Assembly (NCBI GenBank): GCA_947627255.1
Contig: CANQVI010000006.1
Span: forward strand, 1 to 47,993
Direction of reading: 5' to 3'
Source: an uncultured Clostridia bacterium
GTDB lineage: Bacteria; Bacillota; Clostridia; TANB77; CAG-465
Length of the DNA stretch: 47,993 bases
Both the position numbers and the translations under genes were made by a program. The notes beneath the pieces are model-generated. The model searched no databases. It worked only from the letters and a program-made list of their open reading frames with translations, and was not told the origin of the DNA. Every line of letters begins with the position of its first letter. Position 1 is the first letter of the stretch. Positions 8,271 through 15,370 of this stretch are shown one piece after another.

Positions 8271-8971
8271 TATATCACATCCCATATTTCATCATGTGTT
8301 TCTAATTCATTAGGTAGAAATTTAAACTCTAAATATTCATCCTTTGTAGGGTGAAAAAATGATAAATAATATGAAAATAACGCTAAATTTTGTCCAACTT
8401 TATTTACTTTTTGTCCATATTTAATATCGCCATATAAAGGATGACCAATATTTGCAAATTGTAGTCTAATTTGATGATGTCTACCTGTATGTAAATCTAC
8501 ATCTACTAATGAATAGTCTTTTTGATTATATTTAAAGTTTTTTATAACTTTATATTCAAGAATTGCCTCTTTAGCACCTTTTACAGATTTATCTACAACT
8601 TTAGACATATTTAGTCTTTCATTTTTTATTAAATAATTTCTTAATTCAATTTTTTTGTCTGATACTTCCATAGTACCATTTACTATAGCTAAATATCTCT
8701 TTTTTACATTTTTCTGTCTTATATATTCAGATATTCTAGAAGCAGCTTTTGAAGTCTTAGCAAATACCATAACTCCACCTACCATTCTATCTAATCTGTG
8801 AACTAATCCTAAATATACATTTCCTGGTTTGTTATATTTTTCTTTAATATATTGCTTAATTATAGTAAGCATATCTAAATCCCCTGTTTTATCTGCTTGA
8901 GTAGGAATTTTAGCTTCTTTTACAACTACAATTATATGATTATCTTCATACAATATTTTTAAATCTTGCAT
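8270..8971 (-). CDS. RluA-family pseudouridine synthase without S4 domain, 233 aa
   Basis: This is a short RluA-type enzyme that begins directly with the catalytic domain. It shows LKILYEDNHIIVVVKEAKIP, the catalytic Asp in LVHRLDRMVGGVMVFAKT, KRYLAIVNG, and GRHHQIRLQFA. It lacks the S4 module seen in the 5424-6350 paralogue, so the two probably modify different sites. The start has a GGGAGAG ribosome binding site. It overlaps prfB by one base (TAATG), so the two are translationally coupled. A terminator hairpin for rpmF sits just 22 bases upstream, so transcription reads through it or starts locally. Confidence 0.9.
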   Translation of the reverse strand: MQDLKILYEDNHIIVVVKEAKIPTQADKTGDLDMLTIIKQYIKEKYNKPGNVYLGLVHRLDRMVGGVMVFAKTSKAASRISEYIRQKNVKKRYLAIVNGTMEVSDKKIELRNYLIKNERLNMSKVVDKSVKGAKEAILEYKVIKNFKYNQKDYSLVDVDLHTGRHHQIRLQFANIGHPLYGDIKYGQKVNKVGQNLALFSYYLSFFHPTKDEYLEFKFLPNELETHDEIWDVI

Positions 8972-8992
8972 TTTAAACTCTCCCTAAACGCG

Positions 8993-9018
8993 AAAAAACC
9001 CCACTGTTTTGTGGAGTT
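8993..9018 (-). terminator. Terminator after rpmF
   Basis: On the minus strand AACTCCAC and GTGGGGTT pair across a short loop and are followed by six T residues. It stands between rpmF and the rluA-type gene, which starts only 22 bases beyond. Confidence 0.8.
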
Positions 9019-9026
9019 ACTTTTAA

Positions 9027-9221
9027 TTACGCTTCTTTTTTTGGTTCTTTAATTTCAACTACTTGTTTTTTATTGTAATATCCACAAGAAGGACATGCTT
9101 TGTGTGAAAGTACTGGTTCACCGCAGTTAGCGCAAGTAGATAAATTTGTTTCTTCTAATTTCCATGTAGAACGTTTTGTATGTGTTCTTTGTTTTGACCA
9201 TCTTCTTTTTGGTTGTGCCAT
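9027..9221 (-). CDS. rpmF: 50S ribosomal protein L32, zinc-ribbon form, 64 aa
   Basis: It starts MAQPKRRWSKQRTHTKRSTW, followed by two CxxC pairs (CANC and CPSC) that form the zinc ribbon of the C+ type of L32. It is full length, with a basic N-terminus and an acidic/Lys tail. It has a perfect AAGGAGGG ribosome binding site and its own promoter about 80 bases upstream. C+ forms need zinc; many Firmicutes also carry a C- paralogue elsewhere under Zur control, but none is in this window. Confidence 0.97.
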   Translation of the reverse strand: MAQPKRRWSKQRTHTKRSTWKLEETNLSTCANCGEPVLSHKACPSCGYYNKKQVVEIKEPKKEA

Positions 9222-9301
9222 TTATATTCCCTCCTTAAAAGCCATATACAACTATGCTTTTGAACATAGGTATTATCTTAAAATTAATTTGTTACTCGTA
9301 T

Positions 9302-9330
9302 ATTATATAATAGTTGATATAAAAAGTCAA
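9302..9330 (-). promoter_or_regulatory. Promoter for rpmF
   Basis: TTGACT (9325-9330), 17-base spacer and TATAAT (9302-9307) on the minus strand, 80 bases before the rpmF start. It is close to consensus, as expected for a ribosomal protein gene. Confidence 0.75.
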
Positions 9331-9413
9331 GTTATAGTTTAAAAAATCATAATAAATATTTAGTAACAAAATATGTAATATTTTTAGTTTTTATGTAAAT
9401 TTTTGCTTAACTC

Positions 9414-9442
9414 TTTATTTTAGCATCAAACTATGTTATAAT
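9414..9442 (+). promoter_or_regulatory. Extended -10 promoter for the 231-aa gene
   Basis: TGTTATAAT (extended -10; hexamer 9437-9442) with a weak TTTATT -35 17 bases upstream. It lies 50 bases before the start codon of the plus-strand gene. Confidence 0.6.
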
Positions 9443-9492
9443 GTATAAGGTTTTTTATATTGTATATCTATTTTAATAAAGGAGGTAGTATT

Positions 9493-10188
9493 ATGCTTAC
9501 AAAAGAAAATATTGAAGCATTACTAAAAATTGATACGAAAAATAAATCTGATAACAGATATCTAAGGCTTATGTCCTGTGACAATCCTATTAAGGATCTT
9601 TACGTATATCATTTAAAAGAAATTAGAGAGGAGTTTAATGAATGTCCTAAACATTTTGACAGACAGCTTGCTTTATGCACATATAAGTTTATCTTGACAG
9701 TTGAAAGCTGTCTTAATGGCAATGAAGTACCCACATATCTTAAAAATTGCGCAACACCACTAAGCAAAGGACTAATTAGGAATGCACTTTCTGAAATTCT
9801 TACATTTTATAAGTTGTTGGTATATATTCAAGAAAATGATGCTTATGACTCTGAATATTTGTATAGAGTTTCTACTTTTAAGATTCCAAATTATGTTGCT
9901 CTACTTGAGATGTGTGGCATTTTAGATGTAAGTAATAATATATATAGATCGAAATTTCTTGCCAGATTTTTAAATATAAAAGACCAAGTTCAAAGCTACA
10001 ATGAAGAAAAGATGAGCAGAAAGATACTAGATAGTGAGTTTAAGTCTCATATAGAGTACATTACTGAGCAATTTAGTATCATTGCTAAATTCAATATGAA
10101 TGAGGAGGATATTCTTGCATTTCTTATACTTTTCGATATTAGACACTATAAGCACAACAGAAAAAGCAGAGTTTATCGCAATACTTAA
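9493..10188 (+). CDS. Hypothetical helical protein, 231 aa
   Basis: I do not recognise this family. The track ORF begins at 9460, but the ATG at 9493 has a perfect AAAGGAGG site 8 bases upstream and is the better start. The protein looks soluble and mostly alpha-helical, with no signal peptide or membrane segment. Five Cys residues are scattered (SCDNP, NECPK, LCTYK, ESCLN, NCATP) without a metal-site pattern. Features are a hydrophobic central part (ILTFYKLLVYIQEND, VALLEMCGILDV) and a basic C-terminus (RHYKHNRKSRVYRNT). The DUF1294 gene follows after 50 bases on the same strand and may share the transcript. Confidence 0.75.
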   Translation: MLTKENIEALLKIDTKNKSDNRYLRLMSCDNPIKDLYVYHLKEIREEFNECPKHFDRQLALCTYKFILTVESCLNGNEVPTYLKNCATPLSKGLIRNALSEILTFYKLLVYIQENDAYDSEYLYRVSTFKIPNYVALLEMCGILDVSNNIYRSKFLARFLNIKDQVQSYNEEKMSRKILDSEFKSHIEYITEQFSIIAKFNMNEEDILAFLILFDIRHYKHNRKSRVYRNT

Positions 10189-10238
10189 TTTGATTATTTT
10201 TTCACTATTATGTATAATTATTTTATCGAGGTGTTATT

Positions 10239-10529
10239 ATGAATGTTGAATATTTAAAGTATTTACTAATCTATCTTTTAATAATAAACATAATTGGATT
10301 TTTATCTATGGGAATTGATAAGTTTAAAGCAAAACATGGTATGTGGAGAACACCAGAAAATACTTTATTATTAATTTCCCTACTTATGGGTAGTGTTGGT
10401 TCATACTTAGGTATGCGTCTTTTTAGGCATAAAACTTTACATCCACAATTTAAGTATGGTATACCTGTACTTTTCGTTGTTAATGTTGTCTGTATCTATT
10501 TAATCGTTACTAAGTTTATATTAGAATAA
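10239..10529 (+). CDS. DUF1294 small membrane protein, 96 aa
   Basis: This is a YsdA-like integral membrane protein. It has an N-terminal hydrophobic segment (about 5-25), then the DUF1294 signature GIDKFKAKHGMWRTPENTLL. Next comes a second membrane segment with the glycine-rich MGSVGSYLGMRLFRHKT, and a third segment to the C-terminus. The HKTLHPQFKYGIPV motif is also characteristic. Function is unknown in the family. The start has a CGAGGTG ribosome binding site. A strong terminator follows the stop. Confidence 0.88.
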   Translation: MNVEYLKYLLIYLLIINIIGFLSMGIDKFKAKHGMWRTPENTLLLISLLMGSVGSYLGMRLFRHKTLHPQFKYGIPVLFVVNVVCIYLIVTKFILE

Positions 10530-10530
10530 A

Positions 10531-10560
10531 TAAAAAGTCTTGAAAAATCAAGACTTTTTA
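10531..10560. terminator. Bidirectional terminator between DUF1294 and TVP38 genes
   Basis: AAAAAGTCTTG and CAAGACTTTTT form a perfect 11-bp stem around a 6-base loop, with A-run and T-run on the two sides. It serves the convergent genes on both strands. Confidence 0.85.
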
Positions 10561-11157
10561 TTTTATTAAGTTTAATAGTAGTTTGGTTATATATACAAGT
10601 CCAAAACTATACATTATTATTGTAAATGGCTTTAATAATATGATTATAGCCAGGTATTTTTTTACACTTATATTCGTTACTCCTGCTAAATAACACAAGA
10701 AATCATCTGGTGCAACTGGCAAAAATATTGCTAGTGCAAAAAACTTTTCAAAACCTTTTCCCTTGTTTAGCCATCCTATATACTTATCTATTAGCTCTTT
10801 TTTAAACATTTTTTTAATAAGAGGTAATCCATATTTTCTTGCTATAAAAAATACGATTATAGAGCCAATAACTATTCCAATATAATTATATATAAAGCCC
10901 ATAATTGGTCCAAATACCAATACTCCTACTCCCTGACTAATTCCACCAGGTATAAGTGGAATTATAACTTGAACAATCTGTATTATTATAAAAAATATTG
11001 GTGCATAAATTCCACATTTATCTAAAAATTGTTTTAAACTTTCTTCATTTGTAAAAATATTTGCTTTTAATGCGTACCAAAAAAACAAACACACAAGTAT
11101 TGTTCCAATAATAGTAGAAATATTAATTAATATCCTTAAACTATTTCTTTTTTTCAT
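10558..11157 (-). CDS. TVP38/TMEM64 (VTT-domain) membrane protein, 199 aa
   Basis: This is a multi-pass inner-membrane protein of the DedA/VTT superfamily. It has an N-terminal membrane segment (10-30) and a second hydrophobic block IFFIIIQIVQVIIPLIPGG. The family GPIMGFIYNYIGIVIGSIIVFFIARKYG re-entrant region follows. The acidic AIFLPVAPDDFLCYLAGV is the conserved loop, and the C-terminus is hydrophobic. Related proteins act in phospholipid handling or lipid flipping, but this one's substrate is unknown. The start overlaps the stop of the upstream glycosyltransferase by 4 bases (ATGA type), so the two are coupled. This suggests a shared role in envelope lipids. Confidence 0.87.
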   Translation of the reverse strand: MKKRNSLRILINISTIIGTILVCLFFWYALKANIFTNEESLKQFLDKCGIYAPIFFIIIQIVQVIIPLIPGGISQGVGVLVFGPIMGFIYNYIGIVIGSIIVFFIARKYGLPLIKKMFKKELIDKYIGWLNKGKGFEKFFALAIFLPVAPDDFLCYLAGVTNISVKKYLAIIILLKPFTIIMYSFGLVYITKLLLNLIK

Positions 11158-12188
11158 TTTCTCTCCTTATTTATTTTTGCACATTCAATATAGAACTTGT
11201 CCCACATTTCTTTTACATTCTCTTTACTATAAAACATATTTCCCTCTTTAGATTTTTCTGCCATTTTATCATAATATTTGCTGTTATTTTTTAGTTCATA
11301 TATTTTATTAATAAATCCATTATTATCTTCAGCAGAACAATAATAATCAAAAAGAATACCATTATATATATCTAAATCTCTAGTTAAAATTGGTATATTT
11401 ACACACATTGCTTCAAGTATTGACATAGGAAATAATTCTTCATATGATGGCAAAAACATAATATCTGCCATATTATATACTCTATTCATTTTATCTCTAT
11501 CAATTAGTCCAATAAAATGAATATTTGAAGGTAAATTTTCTGTCAGTATTTGTTGTATTTCGTCATATCCTTCACTCATTTTGCCAAACACTGCACTTCC
11601 AGCCCAAATAAATTCAACGTCTGGCATACTTTTTGCAATATTAATAAAATCTAATACCCCTTTTCTTTTTTGTAGTTGACCTACAGCAAGAACAGTAAAT
11701 TTTTTAAGTGGTATATTATATTCTTTTTTTATTTTTTCTTTTTCCTCATTAACTAATGGATAAAAATTATCTTTTGATACAAAATTAGGAATATATGCTA
11801 TTTTATCTTTACATATACCATAGTCACATAAAACATCTATAAAATATGGATTTACTACAACTAATTTATCCATACTTTTATAAAAAGTTATTAAATATTT
11901 ATAAAATATTTCTTTAAATGGTCTAAATAAATGCAAATTATTTTCTATTGTTGCTGGTACAAAATGAACATATGCTACAGTTGTTGATTTATTTTTTAAA
12001 AATGGCAGCGACAAGAAATATTCAAAATTTACTGTATGAAAATGTGTAATATTGCATGTCTTTTTGCAGTTTTCTTCAACATCATATTTATCTATTTCTT
12101 TAACTAATCTTACTTGTTCATCATGTGCAGAAAGAACACCCTGTCCTTTTACTTTATCTGCACTAGATTTCATATTAATAGATATCAT
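11154..12188 (-). CDS. Glycosyltransferase family 4, probable glycolipid glycosyltransferase (LafB/BgsA-like), 344 aa
   Basis: This is a GT-B fold retaining glycosyltransferase. The N-terminus ISINMKSSADKVKGQGVLSA resembles the glycosyl-diacylglycerol glycosyltransferases LafB/BgsA/CpoA that build the glycolipid anchor of lipoteichoic acid. THFHTVNFEYFL and AYVHFVPATIENNL also fit. The C-terminal nucleotide-sugar domain has FTVLAVGQLQKRKGVLDF and the E-x7-E motif in PSYEELFPMSILEAM. Family membership is firm; the lipid substrate is inferred from similarity recalled without a search. The ribosome binding site is TGAGGAGG. It is coupled to a VTT membrane protein. Confidence 0.8.
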   Translation of the reverse strand: MISINMKSSADKVKGQGVLSAHDEQVRLVKEIDKYDVEENCKKTCNITHFHTVNFEYFLSLPFLKNKSTTVAYVHFVPATIENNLHLFRPFKEIFYKYLITFYKSMDKLVVVNPYFIDVLCDYGICKDKIAYIPNFVSKDNFYPLVNEEKEKIKKEYNIPLKKFTVLAVGQLQKRKGVLDFINIAKSMPDVEFIWAGSAVFGKMSEGYDEIQQILTENLPSNIHFIGLIDRDKMNRVYNMADIMFLPSYEELFPMSILEAMCVNIPILTRDLDIYNGILFDYYCSAEDNNGFINKIYELKNNSKYYDKMAEKSKEGNMFYSKENVKEMWDKFYIECAKINKERK

Positions 12189-12246
12189 ATTTACCTCCTC
12201 AGAAAATATAACGAAACAAACAAAAATTAGATAACATTTTAAGCAT

Positions 12247-12284
12247 AAAAAAACTTATATACATTAAGTATATAAGTCTTTTTT
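12247..12284. terminator. Terminator after argS (bidirectional in form)
   Basis: ACTTATATAC and GTATATAAGT pair perfectly around a 5-base loop, flanked by A7 on one side and T7 on the other. On the minus strand it follows the argS stop directly. Confidence 0.8.
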
Positions 12285-12286
12285 TA

Positions 12287-14008
12287 TTACATTTTTTCAG
12301 GACAATCTATTCCTAATATACTTAATCCTCTTTTTATTACAATTGAAGTAGCATATACAAGTATGCATCTAGCATATTTTAAATTTTCATCTTCAAGATT
12401 TGCTACACTACATTCATTATAAAATCTTGAAAATTGAGTTGCTACATCAATTAGATATCTTGAAAGGATTGATGGCTCATATTCATTTGCAGCCTTTCTT
12501 ATAATACTTTCAAATTTTTCTAATGATTTAATAAGATCTACTTCTTGAATTTCTTTTAATAATCCTAAGTCTATTTTATAAACATCAATATTATTAATAT
12601 CAAAACCAACTTTTTCTAAAATAGATTTTGTTCTTACATAAGTGTATTGTACATATGGTCCTGTTTCTCCATCAAATCTTAAAGTTTCATCTAAATCAAA
12701 AATTATATCTTTATTTTTTCCGCTTTTTAAATAATTAAATATTAAAGCCCCTATTCCGATTTGTTTAGATACTAAATCTATATTTTCTAAATTAGGATTT
12801 TTATTTATTATAATATCTTTAGATTTTTTTATTGCTTCTTCAAGTAAATCGTTTACATATACTACATTTCCTTCACGTGTAGACATTTTACCTGTTTTTA
12901 GTCTTATCATTCCATATGATACATGAGTTAGTCCTTTTTGATATTTTTCATCAACTAAATATTTTGCAACTTCAAAAACTTGTTTGAAGTGTAATATTTG
13001 TTCTGTTGCAGTAATGTATATACATTTAGTAAAATCATATGTTCTAGCTCTATATAATATTGCTGCTAAATCACGTGTTGCATAGATTGTAGTTCCATCA
13101 GATTTAAGTATTATACAAGGAGGCATATTATCTCCTACTTCTACAATTTTTGCACCTTGACTATCTTTTAGTACACCTTTTTTATCTAAAATATCTATTA
13201 CTTCTTGCATTTTGTCATTATAGAAAGCCTCACCATTATATGAGTCAAATCTGCTTTTTAGCACATCATATATTCTATTGTACTCTTTTAGTGATATTTC
13301 TCTAAACTCTTTCCAAAGTTCATATAATTCTTTATCTCCGTTTTCAAGTTTTTTAAAGTTTTCTCTTGCAATATCTATAATGCTTTCATCTTCTTTTGCT
13401 AGTTTATTTATTCTTGTATAAATATCAGACAATGCTTCAAGAGGATTATTTTCTAAATTATATTCATCTTTAAATCTATTATATCCTTCTATTAATAGTC
13501 CAAATTGTCTTCCCCAGTCTCCTAAATGGTTTATTCCAATAACATGATAGCCAAGATTTTCATATAAGTCGTATAGTGCTTTTCCAAGTACAGTATTTCT
13601 AAAATGACCTAAATGAAATGGCTTTGCTATATTTGGTGATGAATATTCAACAATTATATTAATTCCTTTTCCTTCATCTGTTTTACCATAGTCTTCGCCT
13701 TTTTTTACTATTTCTTTTAATACATCATTTGCTATACTTTCACTATTTAAATAAAAATTAAGAAAACCATTTACTACTTCTACTTTTGATATTTTTTCAT
13801 CTAATACAATTTTTTCTTTAATTTGATTTGCTATGTTAATAGGAGAATTTCTTAATATCTTTGCTAAATTAAAACAAGGATATGCAAAGTCTCCGTTCTT
13901 TTTATCTTTTGGTGTTTCTATTTTATCTTCTATATCTTCAAGTGTTATTTCATTTGAAGATATAGCATTATATATCATATTTGCTATTATTTTTTTAATT
14001 TCTTCCAT
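12287..14008 (-). CDS. argS: Arginyl-tRNA synthetase, 573 aa
   Basis: This class I synthetase charges tRNA-Arg. It has the N-terminal Add-1 domain (about 1-95, including GDFAYPCFNLAKILRNSP). The catalytic domain carries the HIGH motif as HLGH in SSPNIAKPFHLGHFRNT and the KMSKS-equivalent GKMSTREGNVV. The C-terminal DALR anticodon-binding domain begins near EYEPSILSRYLIDVATQFSRFY. Length and domain order are complete. A weak RBS-like AAAGGTAGG precedes the ATG. No T-box structure was evident in the roughly 110-base upstream region. Confidence 0.96.
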   Translation of the reverse strand: MEEIKKIIANMIYNAISSNEITLEDIEDKIETPKDKKNGDFAYPCFNLAKILRNSPINIANQIKEKIVLDEKISKVEVVNGFLNFYLNSESIANDVLKEIVKKGEDYGKTDEGKGINIIVEYSSPNIAKPFHLGHFRNTVLGKALYDLYENLGYHVIGINHLGDWGRQFGLLIEGYNRFKDEYNLENNPLEALSDIYTRINKLAKEDESIIDIARENFKKLENGDKELYELWKEFREISLKEYNRIYDVLKSRFDSYNGEAFYNDKMQEVIDILDKKGVLKDSQGAKIVEVGDNMPPCIILKSDGTTIYATRDLAAILYRARTYDFTKCIYITATEQILHFKQVFEVAKYLVDEKYQKGLTHVSYGMIRLKTGKMSTREGNVVYVNDLLEEAIKKSKDIIINKNPNLENIDLVSKQIGIGALIFNYLKSGKNKDIIFDLDETLRFDGETGPYVQYTYVRTKSILEKVGFDINNIDVYKIDLGLLKEIQEVDLIKSLEKFESIIRKAANEYEPSILSRYLIDVATQFSRFYNECSVANLEDENLKYARCILVYATSIVIKRGLSILGIDCPEKM

Positions 14009-14119
14009 TTTATCCTACCTTTCATTATTATACATTATGATTAATTTTAAAATATATCTGGGATTACTCCCATCTACGTCTTCTTACCACATATCTATAT
14101 AATAACTTATTATATTCCA

Positions 14120-14437
14120 TTATTTAACAACTCCTTTAGCATAATTTTCAATTATTTTATATATTTCTTCTTGATTATCATCATTTGCAACTATATTTCT
14201 AACTTCACTATTACATTTTTGACATCTGTAAATAATTACTTTTCCCTTTTTTGCAGTATCTATTACATTTATTGGGACAAGTAGTCCTTTACAAGTATTA
14301 GCTCTATCTCCTGGTGTTATATCTACGTGAAGCGAATATAGACAGAAATTACAGTGGTCTCTTGATGTATATTTTAGCTTTTCTACTTTCCTACCACAAT
14401 TTACACATATAAATTCATTATCGTTTTTTACAAACAT
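14120..14437 (-). CDS. RNHCP-domain zinc protein, 105 aa
   Basis: This is a small cysteine-rich protein of the RNHCP family. It has an N-terminal CVNCG knuckle, the family signature SRDHCNFCLYSLHVDI with PGDRANTCKGLLVP, and a C-terminal CQKCNSEVRN pair, suggesting two zinc sites. Function is unknown. The track ORF starts at 14521, but I choose the ATG at 14437. It has an AAGGGGA site, the extra upstream residues are not family-like, and a TTGAAA-N17-TAAAAT promoter sits inside the would-be extension. Confidence 0.88.
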   Translation of the reverse strand: MFVKNDNEFICVNCGRKVEKLKYTSRDHCNFCLYSLHVDITPGDRANTCKGLLVPINVIDTAKKGKVIIYRCQKCNSEVRNIVANDDNQEEIYKIIENYAKGVVK

Positions 14438-14459
14438 ACTTTTTCCCCTTAATGCTAAT

Positions 14460-14488
14460 ATTTTACTACAAAAGCTACTATATTTCAA
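14460..14488 (-). promoter_or_regulatory. Promoter for the RNHCP gene
   Basis: TTGAAA (14483-14488), 17-base spacer ending TTTTGTAG, and TAAAAT (14460-14465) on the minus strand, directly before the ribosome binding site. The same TTTGTAGTA element appears at several other promoters here. Confidence 0.7.
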
Positions 14489-14507
14489 TATTTTATGTAA
14501 TTTTAAA

Positions 14508-14544
14508 AAAAATACAAGCAACTATTTAAATTGCTTGTACTTTT
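14508..14544. terminator. Terminator after the second TVP38 gene
   Basis: TACAAGCAA and TTGCTTGTA form a 9-bp stem with a 9-base loop. On the minus strand it is followed by a run of eight T residues. Confidence 0.8.
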
Positions 14545-14545
14545 A

Positions 14546-15277
14546 TTATTTTACACTAATTCTTTTCTTTTCTAATTTCTTTTCAAGTATATCACTTACC
14601 TTATATCCAATTATGCCTAATATTATAAATAGGACAACTAAGGCAGTAGCTATAATGAAATTTCCCTCAGATAAGCTATTTCCAGCATATACGGTAATAA
14701 ATAAGCCTGGAATTCTAGCTATTGTTGCCATTATTAAAAATCTTTTGGAATTTACAGGGCTTATTCCGGCAACATAGATAAATATATCTTTTGGAATTAC
14801 AGGTATAACAAACATTATAAACATAAAAAGTTCTAGCTTTTTAGGATTTCTAAATACTTTTTTATTCTTTATTTCTTTTATCTGCTCCTTACTAAAAAAT
14901 AGTTCGATAAAATTCATTCCTAATTTTCTTGTTATAAAAAATACCAATGTTGTTCCAATAAATATTCCTACTAAGCAAAGAAGCATTCCACCCCATACTC
15001 CATATAACATTCCAGATATTATCTCCATAGGTTGTCCAGGTATAACAGCTACAACAATTTGAAGTATTTGTAGTAGTAATGTAAATAATACTCCTTTTAT
15101 TCCCATATTGGAAATATCTTGTTGTAGTTCAAGTCTTGACGCCTCACTTGATAGTTTCTTTATATATGGAAGTGCTCCTATTGTAAGAAAAGCTATAAAT
15201 AATATTGTTATAGCTACAATTATAAATCTAATTATTACTTTTTTCTTTTCCTTTTTTGTAAGTTTTGATTTAGCCAT
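14546..15277 (-). CDS. TVP38/TMEM64 (VTT-domain) membrane protein, 243 aa
   Basis: This is a second VTT-superfamily protein in the window. A very basic N-terminus (KSKLTKKEKKK) leads into a membrane segment, then an extracellular-type stretch and a hydrophobic block. The VTT core follows: VIPGQPMEIISGMLYGVWGG, IFIGTTLVFFITRKLG, and the conserved loop VIPVIPKDIFIYVAGISP. It ends with a membrane segment and a basic tail. It shares layout with 10558-11157 but differs widely in sequence, so they are old paralogues. The ribosome binding site is TGAGGTAG. The gene appears monocistronic between terminators. Confidence 0.87.
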   Translation of the reverse strand: MAKSKLTKKEKKKVIIRFIIVAITILFIAFLTIGALPYIKKLSSEASRLELQQDISNMGIKGVLFTLLLQILQIVVAVIPGQPMEIISGMLYGVWGGMLLCLVGIFIGTTLVFFITRKLGMNFIELFFSKEQIKEIKNKKVFRNPKKLELFMFIMFVIPVIPKDIFIYVAGISPVNSKRFLIMATIARIPGLFITVYAGNSLSEGNFIIATALVVLFIILGIIGYKVSDILEKKLEKKRISVK

Positions 15278-15331
15278 GAATTATCTACCTCATAAAAATT
15301 ATAGCATATAAAAATTTTTCTTACAATAACT

Positions 15332-15370
15332 AAAATAATAAAAGATGGCAATGCCATCTTTTATTATTTT
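15332..15370. terminator. Strong terminator after the uracil permease-Upp fusion
   Basis: AAAAGATGGC and GCCATCTTTT pair around a 3-base loop, and the stem extends through flanking AATAAT/ATTATT. The fusion gene's stop codon lies inside it. T-rich sequence follows on both strands. Confidence 0.85.

Noticed and set aside
7155-8285. Search for the CUUUGA frameshift site in prfB
   Set aside because: The frame is continuous and no stop codon or slippery CTTTGA occurs at the expected position.
14009-14119. T-box leader before argS
   Set aside because: Too short and no T-box core sequence (TGGNACCGCG) is present.
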